Part shown: one piece after another, positions 42,033 through 52,589 of the stretch
How the letters are laid out: each line of letters opens with the position of its first letter
How positions within the stretch are numbered: the first letter of the stretch is position 1
Origin: Paenibacillus sp. RC67
Lineage (GTDB): Bacteria > Bacillota > Bacilli > Paenibacillales > NBRC-103111
Direction of reading: 5' to 3'
DNA: 64,000 nucleotides
Assembly: GCF_030020805.1 (NCBI RefSeq)
Contig: NZ_CP125098.1
Span: 1,468,001-1,532,000 of the forward strand
Translations under genes and position numbers: made by a program
The notes under the pieces: generated by a model
What the model saw: the letters and a program-made list of their open reading frames with translations, nothing else
What the model was told of the DNA's origin: nothing
Databases searched by the model: none

Positions 42033-45000
42033 ATGATGACAAAAAGAAAAGCAATCTTTATTACTGGAACATTCTTTATCGTCTTAATTCTAATTCGTAT
42101 CATTTGGGCTACTTTTCAAGCGCCGCCAATTCATCCTCTTGCGGTTCGTGGGGAATTGGATTTGAGCGGTCTCGACTTCGCTAATGATCGTACAGTTACA
42201 TTAGACGGTGATTGGGAGTTTTATCCCGGCAAGTTTGTAATGCAGAGTGAGTCAAACACAATCTCATCCAATGAGGGGAGAACATTCATTCATGTTCCAG
42301 GAGATTGGAGCCCGGCTTTATCGGTTAACAACTCGCCGTATGGCTATGGCTCCTATCGCTTGCGCATCAAAGTCAACCCGGAAAATGAGTTAACCTATGG
42401 CATCCGTGTCTCAAGCGTGCGCACCTCGTCCGAACTGTATGTGAACGGGCGTCTACTGGCTAAGGCTGGGCAGCCGGCAGAGATCAAGCAGGAATATTCT
42501 GCACAAAGCATGCCCTACACGGCTACTTTCAAAGCCAATACCGGGGAAATCGATATAGTCGTTCAAGTTGCGAATTATGATAATAGCAAACTAGGCGGTG
42601 TGGTCGGATCGTTCAAGTTTGGCAGTGAGCATGCAGTGCATAATGAAACATGGTTTTCCATTAATATGCAGATCATTGTGTGTGTCGTTCTGATGCTCCA
42701 TGCCTTGTATGCACTTATTCTTTATCTGATCGGAACCAGGCATAAAGTAATGTTTTCCTTCTTTATGCTCGTTATTTGCGCCGTTCTCATGACAATGCTT
42801 GACGATGATAAACTGTTGCTTGTATGGCTGCCGGCCATCAGTTATGAGTGGTCCACTAAATTGATTTTGCTATCTTTTATTGGAGTAGGAGCATTTCTGT
42901 CACAGTTTGCGAGGGTTCTTTTACCGGAACATGTGAAGAACAGAGTGTTCCACTGGTTCCTCTTATTTTGTGTAATTGCGGCAATATCGGTTGTGCTTTT
43001 GCCAGCCAGAGATGCAGTAAGTTTATTATCTGTATACTACTTCATAGATTTATTTGCTTGTTTGTTTGTTCTCACGCTTTCGTTTCGTACGACCATAAAG
43101 AGTGATAAGGACGCTATATATTTGGTGCTTGGTTTAGTTAGTGTCATGTCTAATGTAATTGGAGGTTATTTTAAAGGTCTACTAAGTATAGGCTATTACC
43201 CGATCGACCTAATAATCGCGTTCCTCGCTTTTGCGACGTTCTGGTTCAAACGTTATTTCCGAATTTCCGCTCAGACGGCTAAGCTCGTACAGAAGCTGCA
43301 AAAAGCGGACAAGATGAAAGATGATTTTCTAGCCAACACATCTCATGAATTACGCAATCCACTGCACGGCATCCTTAACATCGCCCAGATCGTTATGGAT
43401 ACCGGAATTAACGAACAAGACGTAAAAAGCAGAGAAAACATGAAGTTACTTATTACTGTAGGCAAACGAATGTCGTACATGCTCAACGATCTGCTTGACA
43501 TGACGCGGCTTCAGGAGAATGGTATACGATTACAGACGGGGAGTGTCCGCGTTCAAGGAGTCGTGTCCGGCATAACCGATATGCTTCGTTTCATGATGGA
43601 GGGCAAGCCAATTCGTATCATCAACGACATCCCTGCCAACTTCCCAAATGTCATCGCCGATGAAAACCGGCTTACGCAAATTTTGTTCAATTTGATTCAC
43701 AACGCGGTGAAATATACAAATCAAGGACATATCCTAATAAAAGCCGAGGTCAAGGACGATAAGGCGAGCATTGTCGTCGTCGATACCGGCATCGGAATGG
43801 ACCAAGATACACAACAAAGGATATTTGCACCCTACGAACAGGGAGACTCCAGCATTACGGCGGTTGGAGGCGGAATCGGGCTCGGGTTAAGCATATGCAA
43901 GCAATTGGTGGAGCTGCACGGAGGCACGCTGGAGGTACACTCCATCCCAGGGCAAGGTTCGGTTTTTAGCTTTACCTTGCGGCTATCCGATCCCTACATC
44001 CCACAAAACGGGACGGAATTCATCGCCTCGGTATCGGCCGATACAGAAATAGCGGTTTCCGTTTCTTCCGCACCTCATAGTGACATTTCACAACCGGAAT
44101 CGGATGCCGGTTCGGATCGGCCAAATATTCTGGTCATAGATGATGATGTTGTCAATTTAAATATATTGAGAAATCTCCTTGTTTTGGAAAATTATAATGT
44201 CGTTACGGCTGTAAGTGGTCGTGATGCACTTGCCATTCTGGATACGAGGGAATGGGATTTGATCGTTACCGACATCATGATGCCACATATGTCTGGATAC
44301 GAATTGTCCCGTATCCTTCGAGAGCGCTTCTCTATTTCGGAGCTACCCATTCTGCACCTGACTGCTCGTAGCCGACAGGAAGACATAGAAGCCGGATTCC
44401 GGTCAGGTGCGAACGATTATGTGACGAAGCCAGTAGATGCGATGGAATTAAAGTCCCGGGTACGGGCACTGACTGTATTAAAGCAATCGGTACGTGAAAA
44501 ACTGCGCATGGAAGCGGCATGGCTTCAGGCACAAATTCAACCCCATTTTCTGCACAACACCCTTAATTCGATAGCTGCGCTTAGCGAAATCGATAACGAG
44601 AAAATGAGCGCGCTGCTTGAAGCATTCGGTCATTACTTGCGGGCAAGCTTCGACTTTCGGAATTTGGAGCGACTCGTTCCGCTTGAGCATGAACTTGGTC
44701 TTGTTCGCTCATATCTGTATATCGAAAAGGAACGTTTTGAGGATAGACTACGCATTCGGTGGGAGGTGAGCACAAAGCTTCGTTTTCAAGTCCCTCCGCT
44801 CTCCGTCCAGCCTCTTGTCGAAAACGCAATACGTCATGGCATACTAAGTCTAGATGAAGGTGGGGAAATTCATATTCGGATTACCGAGAACGAACACGAG
44901 GCAGAAATTTCGATAGCTGATACCGGAGTGGGGATGGATGAGGAAACGGTAAAGCGTGTACTCGAAAGACGGATGGGGGATAGGACAGGAGTTGGCTTGT

Positions 45001-45116
45001 TCAATACGGATCGGAGATTAAAGCAATTATACGGCAAAGGGTTGCAAATCCGGAGTGTTCCAAATCAAGGTACTATCGTCAGCTTTGTAGTTGCAAAAAA
45101 TGAGAGGAGAGCTTAA
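42033..45116 (+). CDS. 7TM-DISM hybrid sensor histidine kinase/response regulator with a second LytS-type kinase module
   Basis: A 1027-residue membrane sensor. In order: signal-anchor helix (about 8-28), extracellular DISM beta-sandwich (about 35-190), seven membrane helices (about 205-405), HisKA with phospho-acceptor H438 (NTSHELRNPLHG) and HATPase (about 545-660). Next comes a receiver domain with D747 (LIVTDIMMPHMSG), then a LytS/YehU-type kinase with H838 (QIQPHFLHNTLNS) and a final HATPase. The design is common in Paenibacillus surface-sensing systems. The likely output partner is the SARP-type response regulator encoded on the opposite strand 400 bp downstream. Only a weak ribosome site is visible, so the start could be either of two adjacent Met codons. 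Confidence 0.93.
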   Translation: MMTKRKAIFITGTFFIVLILIRIIWATFQAPPIHPLAVRGELDLSGLDFANDRTVTLDGDWEFYPGKFVMQSESNTISSNEGRTFIHVPGDWSPALSVNNSPYGYGSYRLRIKVNPENELTYGIRVSSVRTSSELYVNGRLLAKAGQPAEIKQEYSAQSMPYTATFKANTGEIDIVVQVANYDNSKLGGVVGSFKFGSEHAVHNETWFSINMQIIVCVVLMLHALYALILYLIGTRHKVMFSFFMLVICAVLMTMLDDDKLLLVWLPAISYEWSTKLILLSFIGVGAFLSQFARVLLPEHVKNRVFHWFLLFCVIAAISVVLLPARDAVSLLSVYYFIDLFACLFVLTLSFRTTIKSDKDAIYLVLGLVSVMSNVIGGYFKGLLSIGYYPIDLIIAFLAFATFWFKRYFRISAQTAKLVQKLQKADKMKDDFLANTSHELRNPLHGILNIAQIVMDTGINEQDVKSRENMKLLITVGKRMSYMLNDLLDMTRLQENGIRLQTGSVRVQGVVSGITDMLRFMMEGKPIRIINDIPANFPNVIADENRLTQILFNLIHNAVKYTNQGHILIKAEVKDDKASIVVVDTGIGMDQDTQQRIFAPYEQGDSSITAVGGGIGLGLSICKQLVELHGGTLEVHSIPGQGSVFSFTLRLSDPYIPQNGTEFIASVSADTEIAVSVSSAPHSDISQPESDAGSDRPNILVIDDDVVNLNILRNLLVLENYNVVTAVSGRDALAILDTREWDLIVTDIMMPHMSGYELSRILRERFSISELPILHLTARSRQEDIEAGFRSGANDYVTKPVDAMELKSRVRALTVLKQSVREKLRMEAAWLQAQIQPHFLHNTLNSIAALSEIDNEKMSALLEAFGHYLRASFDFRNLERLVPLEHELGLVRSYLYIEKERFEDRLRIRWEVSTKLRFQVPPLSVQPLVENAIRHGILSLDEGGEIHIRITENEHEAEISIADTGVGMDEETVKRVLERRMGDRTGVGLFNTDRRLKQLYGKGLQIRSVPNQGTIVSFVVAKNERRA

Positions 45117-45524
45117 TTTATATAATTAACGCAAAGTTATCTTCCTTATCCATTATAGACTGAATGGCGCGCTGGTACCAAGATTCAAATTAACTGGCCG
45201 ACAAACTGTTGTCGGTCGGCTAGGCGCCGTTTCAGTGTTGCTTTCGATCATCGTTTTAGTAGAAACTGAAGTCTCCGTTCGTTCATTAAAGAATAATGTT
45301 GCCTCCCATTCGTCCGTATACGATTCCAGTTCAATCGTCAGAAGCTTATCTTCATTTTGGGGTAAATTCTCGAGCTGGATTTTCGATTATCGCTCAGCTC
45401 CTCAACTAATGTATCGAAATAATCGCCACTCGACAAATTCAACGTTTTGGTTCCTGTATAACCAATTCCTAACTACATCAGATTAATACTTCCCCAAAAA
45501 CAGCTTTCATGGAAGAACTGCCGT
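45117..45524. other. intergenic stretch with a possible gene remnant
   Basis: No complete gene is visible. On the minus strand near 45200-45390 a frame of about 65 codons reads EDKLLTIELESYTDEWEATL and could be a remnant, but I recognise no family. The plus-strand frame in the same place has no ribosome site. Confidence 0.3.
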
Positions 45525-46664
45525 CTAGACGGAACACACTTTTGTATCATTTTTCCATCGTACATACCATTCCAATATTGCAGGAGTAGGATCGACGCCA
45601 GCTTCCTGATTCAATATTCGAATCATAAATTGATACTGTTTATCGACAGAATCTGTGTCATTTAGTCGGGCATATATATTCATAAGCTCGAGATAACTAT
45701 CTTCATTCAGAGGATCTCGCTCTTGTATTTGGTGGTAAACTTTAAGTGCTTCTATATTCATGTCATGAGAAGAATAAAATTGCGCCAAATGCCGGGCAAG
45801 TTGCAACCATAGTGCCTTGAGTCTTTGGCGTTCTCCCTCCGCCCACACATAATTATCCTCTTCGTAGAAATTTCCACGATACATATCGAGCAGTCGCTGA
45901 TGTTCTGTGACATATTCGATTGAAACAGGGCTTAATTGGCGAAGCTCTTGCTCCCATTCTTCAGCATCGATTCGCAGTTCTTTCGACTCAAGGATATACC
46001 CATACTGTGAATATCGGATCGAGATATAACCGTCTCCAAATGTGTTTTTCCATGCGCTGCGAATTCGATTAATACTTGTATGCAGGTTGGCTAGTCCCTT
46101 GGAATCATCCAATTCCGGCCATAGTAACTCCAGCAAAGTATTCTTATTAATTACTTTCTCCCGATGAAATAGCAAGTAGGCAAACAGTTCTTTCGCTTTC
46201 ATCGTCCGCCACTTCAGGAATTCCAATTCCCCGTCCGTCTTCCGAATCTGCATGGCTCCTAAGCAATGATATAATAAACGTGCTTCATTTGAAGACTTCG
46301 TTATCGAAATACGTTCCCGTAGACGCTCTATTGTTTGGCCCAATCGCTCGCGTCTTAACGGCTTCACTAAGTAATCAGTTGCCCCTAGTTCGAATGCCTC
46401 AACCGCGTGTTCGTCATAGGCAGTCACATAAACGATTTTCGTATTCGGTGAGATCGTGTGTATCCGCTCTGTTGCCCTCAGGCCATTCAATCCCGGCATG
46501 TGAATATCCAAAAAGACGGCATCAGGCTGGAACTCGCTGATATGATTGATCGCTAACTCAGCCCTTGAGAATGATCCGATCACTTTGCAATCCCCATACT
46601 CCCCAAGCATGTTTTCTAATCTGACTAACGCCAACCGCTCATCGTCTACCAGCATGACTTTCAT
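45525..46664 (-). CDS. response regulator with SARP-type (BTAD) output domain
   Basis: About 379 residues. The receiver domain (1-120) has acidic pair DDE at 6-8, phospho-acceptor in AVFLDIHMPGLNG and the conserved lysine in YLVKPLRRE. A winged-helix DNA-binding part follows (about 135-230: MKAKELFAYLLFHREKVINKN), then a bacterial transcriptional activator domain of TPR-like helices (about 240-379). It should be phosphorylated by the adjacent hybrid kinase and act on surface-protein genes; the SLH gene is divergent from it (inference). The start MKVMLVDDE at 46664 has GGAGG ten bases upstream, so an earlier frame-internal Met is not used. Confidence 0.92.
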   Translation of the reverse strand: MKVMLVDDERLALVRLENMLGEYGDCKVIGSFSRAELAINHISEFQPDAVFLDIHMPGLNGLRATERIHTISPNTKIVYVTAYDEHAVEAFELGATDYLVKPLRRERLGQTIERLRERISITKSSNEARLLYHCLGAMQIRKTDGELEFLKWRTMKAKELFAYLLFHREKVINKNTLLELLWPELDDSKGLANLHTSINRIRSAWKNTFGDGYISIRYSQYGYILESKELRIDAEEWEQELRQLSPVSIEYVTEHQRLLDMYRGNFYEEDNYVWAEGERQRLKALWLQLARHLAQFYSSHDMNIEALKVYHQIQERDPLNEDSYLELMNIYARLNDTDSVDKQYQFMIRILNQEAGVDPTPAILEWYVRWKNDTKVCSV

Positions 46665-46962
46665 TCCATAGCAGCCTCCATCCATATTGTATAGTCATTT
46701 CATATCTATATCGGCAAGATAGCTTTCTTATTATATAGGAATGTTGTCAATACCAAATGGATACAGAGGTGTTACGGTGTGCTTTAATCCAACCCAATTA
46801 ACTATGGTTAGAGTTTGGTTAGTAGGCTTGTCTATAATGTAGTTCAGAGAATACCTCTTTAACGGTCTCTCCGTTATTGTTGTTTTATTGCATTAATAGA
46901 TATAAGGGCATTGCCCAAATGACAAAAATAGCAATAGAAAAATGCACATGGTGGGAGAGGTG

Positions 46963-47052
46963 ATGCAACTGAAAAAATTGCTGAACAAATGGATTAAACA
47001 GAAAGAAGTCATTTTCTATAGGCTTTCGATAGGAGGAATAAACAAAAAATGA
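46963..47052 (+). CDS. possible 29-codon leader peptide coupled to the SLH gene
   Basis: A short basic frame, MQLKKLLNKWIKQKEVIF and onward, follows GGGAGAGGTG. It ends in TGA overlapping the ATG of the large surface-protein gene. It could couple translation or be chance. A TATAAT-like -10 lies at 46833-46838. The remainder of the 385-bp gap between the divergent genes shows no other gene. Confidence 0.3.
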   Translation: MQLKKLLNKWIKQKEVIFYRLSIGGINKK

Positions 47053-50000
47053 AATTAAAAAACCGAAAAATGTTATCTCTTCTAATGGTAATTGTTATGG
47101 TACTGACGATGATCCCTTTTCATCCATTAGAAGTAAAAGCGGCAACAACACCAACACTTGATCTTGGTAATCCTGTTAGGGTAACCAAAGCAACCTATCA
47201 GCTGCCCAATGCTGCATTCGGAAGCACAGGCGTCGTTCATACAGCCGGCGGATACTTTACTGTAGCTGTAAATAGCGGCTCAATTGCTGTTGGAACTCTT
47301 TCAAACGGTATTACCGAATTGGTTGATGGTATCAAAATTAGTACCATTGTTACTGACCAATCTACACCTACAAATAGAGTGTTCAATTTTTCGGGTCGTA
47401 CTACTTATGAAGACATTCAAGATGCAATTCGAAATATGACATTTACACAAGTTTCAGGGCAAACTCAAAGTGTCACCGTCAATGTAACGCCAGGGGCGCC
47501 ATTGACCGATGGAAAAACCTCTGTGCGTATCTACAATGGACGCTATTTTGTTTATGTAGCAAGACAGAATACCATGGCGTTTAAGGATGCTGTAACTACT
47601 GCAGCGAGCATTAACGGACATCTTGTAGAGCCAGCAGCAAATAATCCTGGAGAAATGCTTGCGATTGCCAGTATGTTTAAAGAATTTAAGAGTTTCTGGT
47701 CAGGAAGCTGGTATTTTATAAGCTTTATTGGCGCTACCAAAACCTACTCACCTAATTGGGACACTTCTGTTGGTAGCTTCACAAGGTATGTATCAACGGG
47801 TTACCAAACAGGTCTTGATACCTCGAATGAGATTGTACCTAATGGATCCTATGACCATATTACACTTGTACTAGATACAAATAATACCAAAATAGGTTAC
47901 TTACCCGTACTTAATATACACGGTAGTGGCACATATAAAGACCCGGGAGTTATTGTTGAGTATAATCCCGGTGTCATTAGTAACATCATTACTGCCACGA
48001 AAAATATCAAACTTCCGGTGATGGGAGGCAGCGTATCCATCAATGGAACTTCCAAGGTCGGTCAGACGTTGACGGCGAATGTAACGGGAATCACATATAC
48101 TCCGAACGTAACAGGTAATGTGCCGACCTACCAGTGGTACCGTAATGGAGTCGCCATCACGAATGCGACGGGTTCAAGCTACGCGTTAACCGCAAATGAC
48201 TTGGGTGGAGTCATCACCGTAACGGTCACAGCCGACGGTACGCATGCGACAGGCAGCGTAACGAGCGCAGCGACTGCACCGGTTATGGCCGGAGAGCCGG
48301 CTGTAGATAAAACACAGCTGCAAGCAACAGTCGATCAGATCAATCGAGAGAACTTGCGGACAACCGACTATACTCCGGCAAGCTGGCAGGCATTGCAGGA
48401 TGCGCTGAATAACGCAAAGAATGTGCTAGGCGATCCGAATGCTACTCAGAAGCAAGTCAATGATGTTTTGACTGCGCTGGAGGCGGCCTGCACAAACCTT
48501 GTGAAAAAGGAGCCGGTGCTGACCGATTTGAACCTGGGTGTTGCAGAGGCTGTATATGGAAATCCTCCGGCAGTATCCGGCCGGCCCGTTTCGTTGACCC
48601 CGAAATTTGACGGGAAAACGCATCTGAATTACACGGCAACGGTAATGGAAGACGTTTATAGCGTCGCCATCGCTCCAAAGGCGGACGACGAGAACAGTAC
48701 GTCGAAGGTTATCTTCAACGGTCAACCAGTGGATGCAGCAAATTGGGCGAACTTGCCGCTTCAACAGGGTTTGAATGTAATAGAAATCGTCGTTACTCAC
48801 ACGAACGGAAAGCAGAATACGTACCGAATTGAAATCATGAAACCAAACAAGACCGTCGACAAAGCCGCACTGCAGAAGAGAGCGGACGACATTAACGGCG
48901 AGCATTTGAACCCGGCGGCCTATACGCCGGAGAGCTGGCAGGCACTGCAGGATGAGCTGAAGCAGGCCGAGAAGGTACTAAGTGATCCTAACGCTACGCA
49001 AGCAGAGATCGATACGGCGTTAGAGGCTCTGAACGATGCACGAAATCGTCTAGTTTCGGCGAATGTCGGACTCGTCTCGCTCAGTGTGGGCGATGAGAAA
49101 GGGAATCCGATCGCATTGACCCCGGCATTCGACGGACGGCAGTTGAATTACAAGGCGATCGTATCGCACGAAGTGTCTACGGTCGGTATCGACCCGCAAG
49201 CGCTCCAGCCGGACAGCAAGGTCGCCGTTACCTTGAACGGCAACCTGGTCAGCGCCTCAGATTGGAAGAACTTGCCGCTCAAGGAAGGCCTGAATACGAT
49301 TCAGGTGGAAGTAACCGGACCGGACGGCAAGCGGTCGACTTATACGATGGAAATCATGCGGACCACGAACAAACTGGTATCACTGACTCCTTCCATTGGT
49401 AGCTTGAGCCCAGCCTTCGATTCGAATACGGGAGCTTATACGATGACCGTATCCAACAGCGTATATCAGCTGCAATGGATGCCTGTAGCGCTCGATCCGG
49501 GAGCGAAGATCGAGATTAGCGTCAATGGAGGAGCTTATAGCGAAGTGGCCAGCGGTGCAACAAGCTCGTCGCTTCCGCTGAATATAGGTGTTAACACCGT
49601 AACGGTGAAGGTGACGGACCGGGACGGCCATATCAAGGAATATACGATCACCGTAAACAGAGTATCCTCCGGAAGCAGCCATCGACCGGGCAGTGGAAGC
49701 GGAAGCGGTAGTGCTTCCAATTCCGGCGATATCATCACAACGGTGAACGATAACAAGTCCTCGTTTGCAACACAAACGACGGAGCCATCCGGAGACCGGA
49801 CGGTCACAACCGTTAAGATCGATGGTGACAAGCTCACTGGCATCTTATCCCAAGGGGGCGCACAAAATCTGGCGGTTCGCATTCCGGGCGACGGAGATGT
49901 TCAAGTACAAGGCTTGACGGCAGCGATGGTCAAGCAGATGAAGGATACCGGCTCGAGCCTGGAAATCGGGAACCTGCTGGCGATCTATCCGGTGCCTAGC

Positions 50001-50984
50001 AGCCAGCTGGACCTCGGCGCGATCGCAAGTCAGTTTAGCAAGACAGCGCTTGGCGATATTGCCGTGAATATCCACATTCAGCGTTCGAAACAAGCCTTAA
50101 TCGACAATGCACGCAGCCGTGCAACGGCTAATGGTTATGAGCTGCTAGTGAATCCGGTCGATCTGGATTTGACTTTCTCCCACGCAGGACAGACTGTTCG
50201 TGCAGAGCAATTGAGCGGGTATGCGGCAAGATACATTGCGCTTCCCGAAGGTATCGACCCGAACCGGATTACGACTGGGGTGATTGTGAGCCCGGACGGA
50301 ACCGTACACCATGTACCGACTGTCGTTACGAAAATCAGCGACCGGTATTTTGCGAAGATTCAGGATTTGCGGAGCCATGGCAGCTACTCCGTCATTTGGA
50401 ATCCACAGGACTTCAATGACGTTAAGAGCCATTGGGCGCATATGACGGTCAACAATGTTGCCGCCAGACTCATTCTTGCCGGATCCGGAAACAACGTATT
50501 CTCGCCGGATCGTAATATCACCCGTTCAGAATTTGCAATTATGTCCGTAACGGGCATGGGGTTAATAGGTCAGGAAGCCGCACAGAATGCATTCCACGAC
50601 GTTACTTCCACCGCTTGGTATCGCACTGGCGTCTCTGTCGCCAGCGAATTCGGTATCGTGGAGGGCTATGAAGACGGCATGTTTCGTGGCGAACAGCAGA
50701 TTACCCGGGAGCAGGGAATCGCGATGGTCGCCCGGGCTTACAACCTGATTAAGCCGCAAAGTGCGGCAATGAGCCAGACCGAGATCGCATCGGCGCTATC
50801 GGTGTACGGCGATGCGGCGGATCTTTCCGATTGGGCGCGCGAGATCGTTGCCCGGATGATTCGCGCTGGTATTGTAGAAGGAAGCGCCGGCCAATTGCTG
50901 AAGCCGCAAGATAATATAACGCGGGCGGAAGCAGCAGCGCTGATTGAGAGAATGCTGAAAACAACCAGTTTGATCGATAAGTAA
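47049..50984 (+). CDS. SLH-domain cell-surface protein with FIVAR and cadherin-like repeats
   Basis: A 1311-residue secreted wall protein. A signal peptide (about 1-31) is followed by a unique N-terminal domain (about 35-330), an Ig-like repeat (about 334-412), FIVAR repeat 1 (about 418-487), a cadherin-like beta-sandwich (about 490-598) and FIVAR repeat 2 (about 600-670). Two further cadherin-like units (about 672-872), a Gly/Ser linker and a region of unknown fold come next. Three SLH motifs at 1121-1310 (including DVKSHWAHMTVNNVAARLIL) anchor it to pyruvylated wall polymer. GGAGG precedes the ATG. The adjacent two-component system probably controls it. The 3' half is richer in GC than the first 950 bases, suggesting a mosaic origin. 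Confidence 0.92.
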   Translation: MKLKNRKMLSLLMVIVMVLTMIPFHPLEVKAATTPTLDLGNPVRVTKATYQLPNAAFGSTGVVHTAGGYFTVAVNSGSIAVGTLSNGITELVDGIKISTIVTDQSTPTNRVFNFSGRTTYEDIQDAIRNMTFTQVSGQTQSVTVNVTPGAPLTDGKTSVRIYNGRYFVYVARQNTMAFKDAVTTAASINGHLVEPAANNPGEMLAIASMFKEFKSFWSGSWYFISFIGATKTYSPNWDTSVGSFTRYVSTGYQTGLDTSNEIVPNGSYDHITLVLDTNNTKIGYLPVLNIHGSGTYKDPGVIVEYNPGVISNIITATKNIKLPVMGGSVSINGTSKVGQTLTANVTGITYTPNVTGNVPTYQWYRNGVAITNATGSSYALTANDLGGVITVTVTADGTHATGSVTSAATAPVMAGEPAVDKTQLQATVDQINRENLRTTDYTPASWQALQDALNNAKNVLGDPNATQKQVNDVLTALEAACTNLVKKEPVLTDLNLGVAEAVYGNPPAVSGRPVSLTPKFDGKTHLNYTATVMEDVYSVAIAPKADDENSTSKVIFNGQPVDAANWANLPLQQGLNVIEIVVTHTNGKQNTYRIEIMKPNKTVDKAALQKRADDINGEHLNPAAYTPESWQALQDELKQAEKVLSDPNATQAEIDTALEALNDARNRLVSANVGLVSLSVGDEKGNPIALTPAFDGRQLNYKAIVSHEVSTVGIDPQALQPDSKVAVTLNGNLVSASDWKNLPLKEGLNTIQVEVTGPDGKRSTYTMEIMRTTNKLVSLTPSIGSLSPAFDSNTGAYTMTVSNSVYQLQWMPVALDPGAKIEISVNGGAYSEVASGATSSSLPLNIGVNTVTVKVTDRDGHIKEYTITVNRVSSGSSHRPGSGSGSGSASNSGDIITTVNDNKSSFATQTTEPSGDRTVTTVKIDGDKLTGILSQGGAQNLAVRIPGDGDVQVQGLTAAMVKQMKDTGSSLEIGNLLAIYPVPSSQLDLGAIASQFSKTALGDIAVNIHIQRSKQALIDNARSRATANGYELLVNPVDLDLTFSHAGQTVRAEQLSGYAARYIALPEGIDPNRITTGVIVSPDGTVHHVPTVVTKISDRYFAKIQDLRSHGSYSVIWNPQDFNDVKSHWAHMTVNNVAARLILAGSGNNVFSPDRNITRSEFAIMSVTGMGLIGQEAAQNAFHDVTSTAWYRTGVSVASEFGIVEGYEDGMFRGEQQITREQGIAMVARAYNLIKPQSAAMSQTEIASALSVYGDAADLSDWAREIVARMIRAGIVEGSAGQLLKPQDNITRAEAAALIERMLKTTSLIDK

Positions 50985-50996
50985 CAGTTATCTGAA

Positions 50997-51036
50997 CAAC
51001 CATTGTCGACTTTCATGTCGTCAATGGTTGTTTTTT
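50997..51036 (+). terminator. terminator of the SLH protein gene
   Basis: AACAACCATTGTCGAC and GTCGTCAATGGTTGTT form a long stem around TTTCAT and are followed by T residues. Confidence 0.9.
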
Positions 51037-51231
51037 TAGAACCGTTTAGTTGAAATCGTGGCCATAAAATTATAGCTAAATAATAGAGCATCTATCACAT
51101 CCCAATAACCTCAACCTTCTAATCTAATTAAATTATGGCAATTTATAATCAACAACCGCTGCTAGACTTTACATTGGACACAAAGAAGCGAGAATGCGAC
51201 AATAAAAGCATTCATAATCGAGGTATCCGAC

Positions 51232-51985
51232 ATGACGAAAAAATACAACAAGGAATTCAAACTTCTAACCGTACGACTAATTCAAGTGGAAGGGAAGTTG
51301 GTGGCGCAGGTAGCCCGGGAAATGGATTTGCATCAGAACACCATTTACCGATGGATTGCTGAATTTAAGCAAGATGGCCATCACGCATTTCCAGGTAGTG
51401 GTCAACTGAAGCTGGAGGACAAGGAATTGCGAGACCTCCAAAAGCGGCTTCGTGACCTGGAAGAGGAAAACGAAATTTTTAAAAAGGCGATGCACTACTT
51501 CGCAAAAGACCGGTGCTGATCTACAAATTCATCCATGATCACCGCTTCAATCTCCGTGTCGCGAAGATGTGTGCCGTTTTCAATGTATCTCGAAGCGGTT
51601 ACTACGAATGGATAAGGCGAAAGGAAAGTAACCGCAGTAAGCGGCGCAAGCAATTGGACGCTTGTTTTGGAGGAGTTAGATCAAGCTTATCGCCACCAAC
51701 GCCCGAAGGGCAGCGTCCTGCATCATTCGGATCGGGGGAGCCAGTATGTCTCACATGAATATCAAGCACGGCTGAAAACGTACAGCATGGCAGGCAGTAT
51801 GAGTCGTAAAGGAAATTGTTACGATAATGCATGTATCGAATCATTTCACAGCGTATTAAAAAAAGAACTCATTTATCTAGAGAATACGCTTCTGTCTTTA
51901 AGGATTGGACATGTACGCGGTCAATTGCAACCCTCAAAGCATTTCCGTCACCGTCCGATCTGTGTGGCCAAACTATTGTAGGGGT
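51232..51985 (+). pseudogene. IS3-family transposase pair, orfA intact and orfB decayed
   Basis: OrfA (51232-51519) is a 95-residue helix-turn-helix protein (KEFKLLTVRLIQVEGKLVA, then a leucine-zipper-like tail LRDLEEENEIFKKAMHYF). OrfB begins normally from 51513 (FIHDHRFNLRVAKMCAVFNV), but after RRKQLD about 100 residues are deleted with a frameshift. The DDE region resumes at LHHSDRGSQYVSHEYQ and CIESFHSVLKKELIYLE and then runs into unrelated sequence near 51890. The second aspartate and the final glutamate remain and the first aspartate is lost. It cannot encode a working transposase. Confidence 0.85.
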
Positions 51986-52049
51986 CATTCATGGTTGGAG
52001 AATAAACATGAAGCGAGCCGGCGGTACCACTGGCAGACAGAAGGCCGCT

Positions 52050-52586
52050 TAACTCTTCTATAAAGCCAGACAGAGTGTAGGAGAGGCTGTTGCACTAAGA
52101 GAGGCAAAGCAAGACCTAAAACGCTTGTTAGAGCAGTTTGAACGGGAACTCGGAACGATACTGGAAGGAATACCGCTGGTGAACCAACTTCGCTCGATCA
52201 AAGGTCTTGGTACGATTTACATTGCTGCGATTCTGTCTAGTGCCGGTGACTTGAAACAATATGCCCACGGGCGCCAATTGCTGAGGAGAGCCGGCTTAAA
52301 TCTGGCAGAAAGCATGTCAGGAAAGCGCAAGGGAGAGATTGTGATCTCGAAACGCGGAGATGCAAAGCTACGAAAATATTTGTATCTAGCCACACTGACA
52401 CTGGTAGGAACCAATCCCGTCTTCCGGCAACTGCATGAAAACAATGTTCGTGTTAAGCACATGAGCAAGCAGCGGTCCATATTCAAAGTACTGGGGAAGC
52501 TGGCACGAATCCTTGTCGGAATTGTTCAGAACGAAGACTCGTTCACCCCTGAAAAAACAATCTGCTCATACGTACAAGCAGCATAA
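52050..52586 (+). pseudogene. IS110-family transposase, C-terminal fragment
   Basis: Readable from about 52050 (FYKARQSVGEAVALREAKQDL) to the stop at 52584-52586. It includes LRSIKGLGTIYIAAILSSAG, LLRRAGLNLAESMSGKRKGE and RSIFKVLGKLARILVG, the C-terminal transposase domain. The N-terminal catalytic half is absent; the fragment abuts the IS3 remnant. It is related to, but clearly diverged from, the copy at 40658-41472. Confidence 0.85.
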
Positions 52587-52589
52587 AAA

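Noticed and set aside
45235..45486. 83-codon plus-strand frame between kinase and response regulator
   Set aside because: No ribosome site; the opposite strand looks more protein-like, and neither is convincing.
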